A stretch of 5,110 nucleotides of DNA from Burkholderiales bacterium (GTDB taxonomy: Bacteria > Pseudomonadota > Gammaproteobacteria > Burkholderiales > Burkholderiaceae_C), in the NCBI GenBank assembly GCA_947458895.1, contig CANHBY010000148.1, positions 1 through 5,110 of the forward strand. Direction: 5' to 3'. The notes beneath the pieces are model-generated. The model was given only the letters and a program-made list of their open reading frames with translations. It did not search any database and was not told the origin of the DNA. This document shows positions 1-5,052 of this stretch, in pieces (position 1 is the stretch's first letter; each line of letters begins with the position of its first letter). The position numbers and the translations under genes were made by a program.

Positions 1-1044
1 CTGCTTCAGGATCTCTTCGATGGCCGCAGGAGTCAGCGTGGGGTCAAGTGCCTTCATGTCGGCCACCAAACCGGCCACATAGGGCGCTGAAAACGAGGTG
101 CCGTTGTTGGTCTGGCCGTCGGCGCTCACCTGTACATCGGTGCCGTCTGCGGCCACATCAATGGCATCTTTGGCATCGGTGAAGGAGGCGGGCGAACTGC
201 CGGCCGCGTTGCTGTCGCTGGCCCCCACCACAATCACACCATCGGGCAAGTCAGACAAATACATACCTTCAAAAAAGCCTGCTGGGGGCGTGATGTCCAA
301 CTGAGAGAGCAGCGTTTGGACCTCACCCTCGTTACCACCCGCAATGGTGACTGTGACCCCCGCATTGACCAAGCTCTGGAAGGCCGCCTTCACTTGCTCT
401 GGCACCCCCCCAAGGTATTTCTCAAAATCAGCCGAGCAATCGTTGACCATCTGCAGTACCCGGTCCTTGTATCGATCCCAGGTCGATTCACGCCATTGAC
501 TTCGGTCAGCCCCATATAAATTGTCGAAGCTTGAGTTCAAAGATGGCAGCTCTTGCGAGAACACTGTGGCGGGGTCCAGGCCGACGGACAGGCTGATCAC
601 CTCCGGCGGCGAGCCCGACGACGCAATGGCGTTGAGCTGATCAGCAAACTCTGCATTGCTCTCGACCTGTAGGCCGAGAAGATCCACCGAAGCCGAGTCA
701 GACGAGGCTCCGGCCACATAGCTTGTCTGGGCGCCATGTGATGAGGGCAAAGTGGAAGAACCCACCCCAACCACGTTTTGGAAAAAATCAATCACCAGCA
801 ACTCGACACCTTCCGGCTGGGGGTTGTAGGGATTCGGCACGACTGAGGCAGGGGGGGGAAACAGAGGCGCAGGCGGCTCCGGATCAACCGAAGGCCGGAC
901 ACCTCTCAGGCAAGGCGTGCCCCGCACCGAAGATGTTTGACTCAAATACCGCAAGGCCAATCGATTCAGACTGTCAGCGTCGTCTTCCGGGATCTCAGAG
1001 TGAAGATGAGTCAGGGCGACGGACTCAAATTGGATGGGGAACAT
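1..1044 (-). CDS. S8 (subtilisin-like) serine peptidase, second tandem paralogue, 3' end outside window
   Basis: The frame is open without interruption for 348 codons from ATG at 1044 to the window edge; an in-frame TGA at 1074-1072 lies upstream and AGGA sits 5 nt before the ATG. The protein is a predicted endopeptidase. The subtilase signatures are Asp86 (LLVIDFF), His103 (SSHGAQT), oxyanion Asn238 (TIAGGN) and nucleophile Ser317 in the canonical GTSFSAP. The strand VISLSVGL is typical of S8 folds. Residues 1-34 match the head of the neighbouring 559-aa protein without gaps; a Pro-rich linker (about 55-78) follows. There is no hydrophobic leader and the N-terminus is acidic, so Sec export is unlikely. 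In one 60-residue stretch (from FADQLNAI) 34 positions are identical to the neighbour by eye. The C-terminal region, where the paralogue has EF-hand-like modules, is not visible. S8 membership is strong; activity and substrate are unknown. Confidence 0.88.
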   Translation of the reverse strand, partial: MFPIQFESVALTHLHSEIPEDDADSLNRLALRYLSQTSSVRGTPCLRGVRPSVDPEPPAPLFPPPASVVPNPYNPQPEGVELLVIDFFQNVVGVGSSTLPSSHGAQTSYVAGASSDSASVDLLGLQVESNAEFADQLNAIASSGSPPEVISLSVGLDPATVFSQELPSLNSSFDNLYGADRSQWRESTWDRYKDRVLQMVNDCSADFEKYLGGVPEQVKAAFQSLVNAGVTVTIAGGNEGEVQTLLSQLDITPPAGFFEGMYLSDLPDGVIVVGASDSNAAGSSPASFTDAKDAIDVAADGTDVQVSADGQTNNGTSFSAPYVAGLVADMKALDPTLTPAAIEEILKQ

Positions 1045-1049
1045 GGGTA

Positions 1050-1053
1050 TCCT
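1050..1053 (-). promoter_or_regulatory. Ribosome binding site of the second peptidase
   Basis: AGGA on the minus strand lies 5 nt before ATG 1044. It is short but well spaced and supports this start over any later in-frame codon. Confidence 0.6.
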
Positions 1054-1065
1054 ACGTAACTTCTT

Positions 1066-1098
1066 CTGACCTCAGCCGCCTGGAGCTAGCGTGGTCAG
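1066..1098 (-). repeat. Inverted repeat in the gap between the two peptidase genes
   Basis: CTGACC (1066-1071) and GGTCAG (1093-1098) can pair across 21 nt within the 82-bp gap (1045-1126). No T-tract follows, so this does not look like an intrinsic terminator and is compatible with read-through from the upstream peptidase gene. It lies just before the downstream ribosome binding site and could shape its leader. Confidence 0.35.
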
Positions 1099-1126
1099 GT
1101 AAGGGCAAGGGCAAGGCAGACGAACC

Positions 1127-2806
1127 TCAAGCGTTGGCGTGATCCAGTTGCCAAATACTGATGTCCTTGAAACTCACATGGCCGTCTAACTTGCCGTTCT
1201 GAGCGGCGTCAAGCTGGTCGAACAGATCTGACTGTTCAACAAGATACTGAGCTGCTTGCTTCATACGGTCCGTGGACACGTCGTCGTTGATGATGCGCCG
1301 GGCATCGTCCCTGTTGAACAAACCGTCTCGCGCTGCTACGGAAGCGGTGTCAAACAGGTAAAAGTTCGTCTGGACCACGTCGGCAGACGCAAAAGCCAGG
1401 TCGGCGGGACCCTTCTCACGAGCGTCCCAAATAAGCATGTCTTTCACGCTCAACAGACCATCCCAAGCGCCACTCATGGCACGCTCCCAGCTGTCAAACA
1501 AATCGGGGCTATCAACAAGTTGTTGGGCAGCAGCTCGCTCGTCGGCGGAGAGGCTGACATCGTTGGCAACCGTTTGAATGTCTGCCATGGACACGAGACC
1601 ATCCTTCGCGGAATCTGGTGCGGCAGCATCCCATCCGTCAAAGTAGCGCGTGACTTGCTCCACCAGTGTTTCCTTGATCGGCTGACCACCCGCCATCGCC
1701 AAAGCATTCTGGCGGTTGATGAGGCCGCTTCCAACCTTGCCTGGCACCCCATCAACCGACATAGCGGTTGCCTTCAAAATAGCCTCGATACGAGCAGGCG
1801 TGAGCTCTGGGTTGGCGGCCAACATATCTGCCACGAGTGCGGCAACCTGAGGGGCTGCGAAGGAAGACCCATCGGCCAGAACACCCCCATCAGCGACCTC
1901 TACATCGGTTCCGTCGGCGATGACATCAGTCTGGCTGTTGGGCGACGAAGAAGTGGCTGGCGAGGTGGGGATGGAGTTGTCTTGGCTCGCGCCCACAAAA
2001 ATCACGCCTTCCGGCATATCGGGCAAGTAAATACCATCATAAAAACCAGCTGGGACAGTCAAGCCGAGATCGGTAAACAGACTCTCCACATCTCCATCAT
2101 TGCCGGCTGCCACGGTCACAGTGACACCGGCGTCAACCAACTTTTCCAGCGAATCCTGGAGATCTTGGGGGAAAATCCCGACCTGCTGGTTGGTGGCGTC
2201 GACAGCAGTCTGAGCCATGATTGAGATGTCTTGCAAATACAAGTCCCAGGTCTCGTCACTCCATTGGTTTTTGTCTGCCCCATACTTAGACTCAAAGCGC
2301 GAGTTGAAGAGTGGGAAATCAGACGCAAACGCTGTGGCAGGAGAGAGCCCCAAAGAAATGTTGATGACCTTCGGCGGGTTGGGTGAAGCTGCAATGGCGT
2401 TGAGTTGGTCAATGAATCGCCAAAGGTTTTGCGCCTCCGCGGTGAGCACCTGAACCTGATCCGACTGGATGGCGTTAGACGCTACGTGAGTGGTTTGATC
2501 TCCATGCGATTCGGTTTTGCCAGCAGCCAATTCTTCCAGAGACAAGACAAAGGAGTCGAGGACCAACAGATTGACAGGCGGGGCTGTAGGGCTCGGCCCG
2601 ACCGTGTTTGGCGCGGAGGCTGAAGGGGGAGCTGGAACCGATCTGGCGGAATCGACTTGCGGTGGCGTGGCAGTAGGCTGAACCCAGGCCAAAGAGCTAC
2701 TCGCCAAGTGTCGCAAGGCCAAGCTTTCAAGTTGCGCAGTGCCCCCCTGGGGAATCGGGGCGGCTAAAAAAGAGGCGGCTGGGGCGTTGAATTGAATGCT
2801 GTTCAT
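1127..2806 (-). CDS. S8 (subtilisin-like) serine peptidase with C-terminal EF-hand-like modules
   Basis: This 559-residue protein starts at ATG 2806 with GAGGTG 7 nt upstream and ends at TGA 1129-1127. Layout: conserved head (1-34), Ala/Pro/Ser-rich linker (about 40-78), divergent subtilase core (about 78-372), then a C-terminal part (about 380-559) with two related modules. Candidate catalytic residues are Asp84 (LLVLDSF), His101 (ESHGDQT), oxyanion Asn236 (TVAAGN) and Ser315 in GSSFAAP, a GTSxxxP variant keeping the Ser. Asp and His are only 17 residues apart, against 32 in subtilisin, and the usual DTG/DSG and HGTHVAG are altered, so activity is probable but not certain. There is no signal peptide or membrane segment; if secreted, the route is non-Sec. 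It is probably the first gene of an operon with the paralogue 82 bp downstream. Family assignment is firm; the biological role is unknown. Confidence 0.93.
   Translation of the reverse strand: MNSIQFNAPAASFLAAPIPQGGTAQLESLALRHLASSSLAWVQPTATPPQVDSARSVPAPPSASAPNTVGPSPTAPPVNLLVLDSFVLSLEELAAGKTESHGDQTTHVASNAIQSDQVQVLTAEAQNLWRFIDQLNAIAASPNPPKVINISLGLSPATAFASDFPLFNSRFESKYGADKNQWSDETWDLYLQDISIMAQTAVDATNQQVGIFPQDLQDSLEKLVDAGVTVTVAAGNDGDVESLFTDLGLTVPAGFYDGIYLPDMPEGVIFVGASQDNSIPTSPATSSSPNSQTDVIADGTDVEVADGGVLADGSSFAAPQVAALVADMLAANPELTPARIEAILKATAMSVDGVPGKVGSGLINRQNALAMAGGQPIKETLVEQVTRYFDGWDAAAPDSAKDGLVSMADIQTVANDVSLSADERAAAQQLVDSPDLFDSWERAMSGAWDGLLSVKDMLIWDAREKGPADLAFASADVVQTNFYLFDTASVAARDGLFNRDDARRIINDDVSTDRMKQAAQYLVEQSDLFDQLDAAQNGKLDGHVSFKDISIWQLDHANA
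1151..1366 (-). repeat. C-terminal module B of the 559-aa peptidase (EF-hand-like pair)
   Basis: Residues 481-552 repeat module A. The shared landmarks are FD, DGL, AAQxLV, DLFD, DG, S-x-KD and IW. Loops at 490-501 and 537-548 retain Asp5, Gly6 and Asp12; the first position is Val and Asn respectively, so metal binding is weaker or lost. The AAQxLxxxxDLFDxxD...GKxDGxxSxxD pattern recalls repeats I associate with the HrpF/NolX type III translocon family. That resemblance is from memory and unverified. Confidence 0.65.
1427..1645 (-). repeat. C-terminal module A of the 559-aa peptidase (EF-hand-like pair)
   Basis: Residues 388-460 carry two DG-x-hydrophobic-S-x-x-D loops. Loop 1 (398-409) has Asp at EF positions 1, 5 and 12 and Gly at 6. 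Loop 2 (445-456) keeps Asp5, Gly6 and Asp12 but has Ser at 1. The stretch PDLFDSW precedes loop 2. Calcium binding is possible but the loops are degenerate. The module aligns to module B without gaps over 59 residues with 24 identities by eye. Confidence 0.7.
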
Positions 2807-2813
2807 CTAGGGG

Positions 2814-2819
2814 CACCTC
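2814..2819 (-). promoter_or_regulatory. Ribosome binding site of the 559-aa peptidase
   Basis: GAGGTG on the minus strand, 7 nt before ATG 2806, is a good Shine-Dalgarno match and fixes this start codon. Confidence 0.75.
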
Positions 2820-2824
2820 GTTAT

Positions 2825-2871
2825 CTAGATCGGGACACCCATCAACCTTTTGGGTAGGAGCACCGATCTAG
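2825..2871. repeat. 9-bp inverted repeat in the leader of the peptidase operon
   Basis: CTAGATCGG (2825-2833) and CCGATCTAG (2863-2871) are perfect reverse complements separated by 29 bp. A smaller ACCC/GGGT pair (2837-2840 and 2852-2855) is nested inside. The element lies 19-65 bp upstream of ATG 2806, downstream of the presumed promoter. It could fold in the mRNA leader just before the ribosome binding site or act as a paired operator. No T-run follows, so a terminator role is unlikely. Confidence 0.6.
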
Positions 2872-2882
2872 CTCAAACAAAC

Positions 2883-2910
2883 ATAGGGTTTCCCATTATA
2901 GGGGTTTCCC
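2883..2910. repeat. Direct repeat (GGGAAACCC elements) around a -10 hexamer
   Basis: ATAGGGTTTCCC (2883-2894) and ATAGGGGTTTCCC (2898-2910) repeat with a 15-bp period, differing by one G. On the minus strand these read GGGAAACCC(C)TAT and bracket a TATAAT hexamer. Spacing and placement suggest a repeated protein-binding site at the core promoter of the peptidase operon. Confidence 0.55.
2895..2900 (-). promoter_or_regulatory. Candidate -10 element of the peptidase operon
   Basis: The minus strand reads a perfect TATAAT here, about 90 bp upstream of ATG 2806. No good -35 hexamer lies 16-18 bp upstream (sequences such as GGCGGT), so the promoter may need an activator, for example one binding the flanking GGGAAACCC repeats. 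Inference from motif and position only. Confidence 0.4.
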
Positions 2911-2920
2911 GAAAAAACCG

Positions 2921-2969
2921 CCACCCTGGGCATTTTTTACCAGGTTCATCCCTTGAACCCATGGGGTGG
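2921..2969. repeat. Nested inverted repeats in the divergent intergenic region
   Basis: GGTTCA (2943-2948) and TGAACC (2954-2959) form a perfect 6-bp hairpin with a 5-nt loop. It overlaps a CCTGG/CCAGG pair (2925-2929, 2940-2944). An outer imperfect pair joins CCACCCTGGG (2921-2930) to CCCATGGGGTGG (2958-2969) with a 2-nt bulge. These alternatives are mutually exclusive in part. Role unknown. Confidence 0.45.
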
Positions 2970-3233
2970 ACACCTGTCTGCGGAGCGCTCCTTCTCGGTT
3001 TGTTTGACATTCGTGGCGGGCTTTGCGAAGGCAAATTCGAGCTGCAAAAAGAGCTTAGCGAAATCGTCTGCGGCCTGACTGCCGGTATTTACGTACAAGA
3101 CCCAATCGATGCGAGCGACCGACCCATTCCGTTGCGCCCGAGGTAAAACTTGTGTGCAAGCCGGACAGTCGCATTGACGGCAGTGGCATGGGGAAGGCTG
3201 GCACCCTGGATATGATGGCTGCGCTTAAACTCC

Positions 3234-3253
3234 CCCAGGATCAGCGCCCTGGG
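3234..3253. repeat. Small hairpin upstream of the barrel gene
   Basis: CCCAGG (3234-3239) pairs with CCTGGG (3248-3253) across an 8-nt loop, 22 bp before the ATG at 3276. It covers the place where a ribosome binding site might be expected, and its right arm ends in the only purine-rich GGGAG nearby. Confidence 0.35.
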
Positions 3254-3275
3254 AGCCCCAACTTTCAGACCAGCC

Positions 3276-4895
3276 ATGACCCATGACGACGTTCGCCCAG
3301 TGGCTCACTGCGGCCGGCAATCTAGTGCAAAAAACTGCACTAGCGATCAGATCTTCCTCAAGCCTTCGGCCCAACGCATCGGCGGGCTGCCTCGCTGGGT
3401 CAGGGCCTTGGCGCTACTGGCCCGACTGTCGGGTGCGTTTTCTCTGGCGATGCTTGGCCAGGCAGCAACGGCACAGGTCGACACAAAGCGCGACACAAAG
3501 CGCGACACCACGCTTCAAGTAATGCCCGTGTCAGTCACACTCAGCTTCGAGCAAACCCGTCTGCCAGGTGGTGAACGCATGGGTCTGGTGGGTACAAGCC
3601 TCTTGTTTGAGGCCTCGCCAGGCTGGTGGGTGGGCCCTGCGGTCTACGGTGCCAGCAGTGGTGAGCGAGCAGGTTTTTTCGTCGGTGGTATCGAGGTGCA
3701 GCGACGCTGGCGACTGAGCTCTCAGTTGCAGGCCGTGACGGGTTTTTACGCCGGGGGCGGGGGAGGAGGCGGTGCGCCGGTGGGGGGTGGTCTGATGCTG
3801 CGGCCAGCTGCCAGCCTGTTGTGGGGCTTGGGAGGTTGGCAGGCGGGCCTCTCGCTGGCTGATACCCGTTTCCCTGACGGCGGTATCCGTCGATCCCCCT
3901 GGGGACTGGTGCTGGCCTGGGATGGGGCTTACCGCTATTCGCGGGCAGAAGCGATTGGCCAACCCATGGCCGATATGCGCTCGACTGGGCTCGGCTTTGA
4001 TCAGGTTCAGGGGCTTATGTCAGCCTACCCCTTGCAGGATGGCACGCGACGCAGTGTCGTGCTGCCCGGGGCCCGACTGCTCAAGCGCAATGGGCCATGG
4101 GGCCTGAGCATCGAGAGCTCGGCGGCGGCCAGCGGTGGGGCTGCGGGCTACATGGAAGTTCTGGGCGGGGTGTCAGCACACCAGGCATTGGGGTCAGGTC
4201 TTGAGGCCGGTGTGCGCGCTGCAGTCGGGCTGGGTGGTGGGGGTGCCATGGCCAAGGGCGGCGGGGGTTTGACAAAGCTCAGTGCCTTCTTGGCATGGGG
4301 CCCTGCCCCGGGCTGGCAACTCGGCCTGGAGGCAGGACCGGTGCGCGGCGCAGGGGGGGCACCCAAAGCACAGGCTTTGCAGGTGTGGCTGGGCATGGAC
4401 CTGGAGCCGCGCTCGGGTGCCCCAGGTGGCGCGGTTCCGGGGCGGGTGGCTGGCTACGAATGGGTCGCGGGTGTGCAGCAAATACGGCGAGGTGTGGGTA
4501 AAAACGGTTCCAGTGCCCCGATCGAATTGGTGTCTGGCAAGCTTGAGCGCCATCTGGATTCAGGCATTTACCTGAGTGCCCAGGCGCACAGTGCCTTTGG
4601 CGGCGATGCGGGGGCTTTTTCAATGGGGATGTTGGGTGCTGGCCTGGCGACCCCATCACAAATGGGCTCATGGCGCTTCGGTGCTGAGCTGCTCGCAGGT
4701 GCGGCGGGCGGCGGCGGTGTTCAAACCGGAGGCGGAGGCCTGGTGCAAGGGCTCGCATGGGCTGGCTACTCAGTGGGGCCGGCCAGCCAAGTGCGATGGG
4801 GTCTGGGTGCGGTGCGCGCGCTGAGCGGCGGGGGGTTGTCAAGCCCGGTGGTTGAATTGTCCTTCAGCCACCGCTTTGGGCTGGGGAGCTGGTGA
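3276..4895 (+). CDS. Predicted outer-membrane beta-barrel protein, Gly-rich, unknown function
   Basis: This 539-residue protein starts at ATG 3276, the first ATG in a frame closed upstream by TGA at 3213. Residues 40-66 look like a Sec signal peptide: basic start (RWVR), Leu/Ala-rich core and an ATA cleavage site giving a mature start at Gln67. About 39 residues precede it, which is long. The start is therefore uncertain: GTG 3300 is an alternative, the next ATG (3450) falls inside the signal peptide, and no good ribosome binding site is visible. The mature part is rich in Gly, aromatic residues and alternating polar/apolar stretches, with three Gly-rich modules (from residues 157, 318 and 474). 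It ends in a strand PVVELSFSHRF followed by a terminal Trp, as in proteins inserted by BamA. No enzymatic motif or known barrel family is recognised. It is transcribed away from the peptidase operon; a functional link is conjecture. Confidence 0.82.
   Translation: MTHDDVRPVAHCGRQSSAKNCTSDQIFLKPSAQRIGGLPRWVRALALLARLSGAFSLAMLGQAATAQVDTKRDTKRDTTLQVMPVSVTLSFEQTRLPGGERMGLVGTSLLFEASPGWWVGPAVYGASSGERAGFFVGGIEVQRRWRLSSQLQAVTGFYAGGGGGGGAPVGGGLMLRPAASLLWGLGGWQAGLSLADTRFPDGGIRRSPWGLVLAWDGAYRYSRAEAIGQPMADMRSTGLGFDQVQGLMSAYPLQDGTRRSVVLPGARLLKRNGPWGLSIESSAAASGGAAGYMEVLGGVSAHQALGSGLEAGVRAAVGLGGGGAMAKGGGGLTKLSAFLAWGPAPGWQLGLEAGPVRGAGGAPKAQALQVWLGMDLEPRSGAPGGAVPGRVAGYEWVAGVQQIRRGVGKNGSSAPIELVSGKLERHLDSGIYLSAQAHSAFGGDAGAFSMGMLGAGLATPSQMGSWRFGAELLAGAAGGGGVQTGGGGLVQGLAWAGYSVGPASQVRWGLGAVRALSGGGLSSPVVELSFSHRFGLGSW
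3322..3343. repeat. Perfect 8-bp inverted repeat near the 5' end of the barrel gene
   Basis: CTAGTGCA (3322-3329) and TGCACTAG (3336-3343) flank a 6-nt AAAAAC loop. It lies inside the region preceding the signal peptide (residues about 16-23). If translation really begins at 3276 it is within coding sequence; if it begins later, it is an operator or leader hairpin. Confidence 0.6.
3479..3509 (+). repeat. 12-bp tandem repeat encoding DTKR
   Basis: CGACACAAAGCG occurs twice in tandem (3479-3490, 3491-3502), followed by a partial third copy CGACACC. It is in frame and encodes DTKR-DTKR-DT at residues 69-78, immediately after the predicted signal-peptide cleavage site. Being a multiple of three, copy-number change would keep the frame. 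Confidence 0.85.
3744..3872 (+). repeat. Barrel Gly-rich module 1
   Basis: Residues 157-199 have a seven-glycine run, then PVGGGL, then a WG...WQAGL stretch and a TR. The DNA has G5, G5 and G6 tracts between 3753 and 3787. It resembles modules 2 and 3. Confidence 0.6.
4227..4355 (+). repeat. Barrel Gly-rich module 2
   Basis: Residues 318-360 follow the same plan: GLGGGG, a short polar turn, KGGGGL, then AFLAWG...GWQLGL and a VR. The paired glycine clusters separated by 3-4 residues suggest two tight hairpins or a Gly-rich barrel seam. Confidence 0.6.
4695..4838 (+). repeat. Barrel Gly-rich module 3
   Basis: Residues 474-521 show AGAAGGGG, a three-residue spacer, GGGGL, then an AWAGY...VRWGLG stretch and a VR. 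This copy directly precedes the final beta-strand and C-terminal Trp. Confidence 0.6.
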
Positions 4896-4898
4896 TTG

Positions 4899-4912
4899 GT
4901 ACTTCGTACTTC
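4899..4912. repeat. 7-bp tandem repeat after the barrel stop codon
   Basis: GTACTTC occurs twice in tandem, beginning 3 bp after the TGA (4893-4895). Short, possibly fortuitous. Confidence 0.5.
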
Positions 4913-4925
4913 GTGCGCTGTAGGC

Positions 4926-4937
4926 GTGCTTGGGCAC
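4926..4937. repeat. Short stem-loop downstream of the barrel gene
   Basis: GTGC and GCAC pair around a TTGG loop about 30 bp past the stop codon. No T-tract follows, so it is a poor intrinsic-terminator candidate. The same TTGG loop recurs in the stronger hairpin at 5053-5072. Confidence 0.25.
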
Positions 4938-4984
4938 TCACCGCAGCCAACAACCGTCAAAAAGAGCTCGCGAAGCTGTGCTAG

Positions 4985-5011
4985 TGTCGTTTCAAGTTTC
5001 AAATGTCGTTT
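4985..5011. repeat. Short direct repeats in the 3' flank
   Basis: TGTCGTTT occurs at 4985-4992 and 5004-5011. A tandem GTTTCAA pair (4989-5002) bridges and overlaps the first copy. No known element is recognised. Confidence 0.4.
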
Positions 5012-5052
5012 GATCTCGCCGCCATCAAGCCCGCTGGCTAGGCGCCACTGGA

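Larger units (their letters stand above)
2807..3275. other. Divergent intergenic region, 469 bp
   Basis: This separates the minus-strand peptidase operon from the plus-strand barrel gene. Positions 2807-2970 hold the ribosome binding site, the 9-bp inverted repeat, the GGGAAACCC repeats with TATAAT, and nested hairpins. Positions 2970-3275 show no convincing gene. Open frames exist on both strands, and a minus-strand frame from 3224 to 2946 has a protein-like composition without a usable start, so decayed coding sequence is possible. No clear sigma-70 promoter for the barrel gene was found. Confidence 0.6.

Noticed and set aside
98..519. Plus-strand frames at 98-304 and 316-519
   Set aside because: Both lie antisense to the uninterrupted second peptidase, whose GTSFSAP and AGGN motifs are encoded here.
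723..1142. Plus-strand 139-codon frame
   Set aside because: Antisense to the N-terminus of the second peptidase and the inter-gene gap; the composition is Arg/Gly/Gln-rich and low-complexity, as expected for a shadow frame.
1256..2224. Long plus-strand open frame (322 codons)
   Set aside because: It is antisense to the subtilase core and C-terminal modules, which have clear motifs and a good ribosome binding site. Its product shows no domain-like pattern.
3004..3009. TTGACA as a -35 box for the barrel gene
   Set aside because: A perfect hexamer, but no -10-like sequence lies 16-18 bp downstream, and it is about 270 bp from the start codon.
3014..3026. Sigma-54-like GG/GC promoter
   Set aside because: TGGC and TTGC are present, but the GG-to-GC spacing is 8 nt instead of 10, which normally abolishes recognition.
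2850..3146. Plus-strand 98-codon frame in the intergenic region
   Set aside because: It begins inside the peptidase leader repeats, has no ribosome binding site and shows no recognisable motif. It is not annotated as a gene.
3211..3216. TATGAT as a -10 box for the barrel gene
   Set aside because: A good hexamer match, but no -35 partner sits at a suitable distance; the nearest TTGACG (3174-3179) is 31 bp away.
3753..3787. G-quadruplex-like G tracts
   Set aside because: The tracts are explained by consecutive glycine codons (GGN) in the barrel; only three tracts of three or more G occur close together.
4148..4842. Minus-strand Pro/His/Arg-rich frames opposite the barrel gene
   Set aside because: These are complements of Gly/Trp/Ala-rich coding sequence and have the composition expected of shadow frames in GC-rich DNA.
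4766..5002. Minus-strand frame with an amphipathic start overlapping the end of the barrel gene
   Set aside because: It needs a TTG start, has no ribosome binding site and overlaps the barrel's conserved C-terminal strand antisense.
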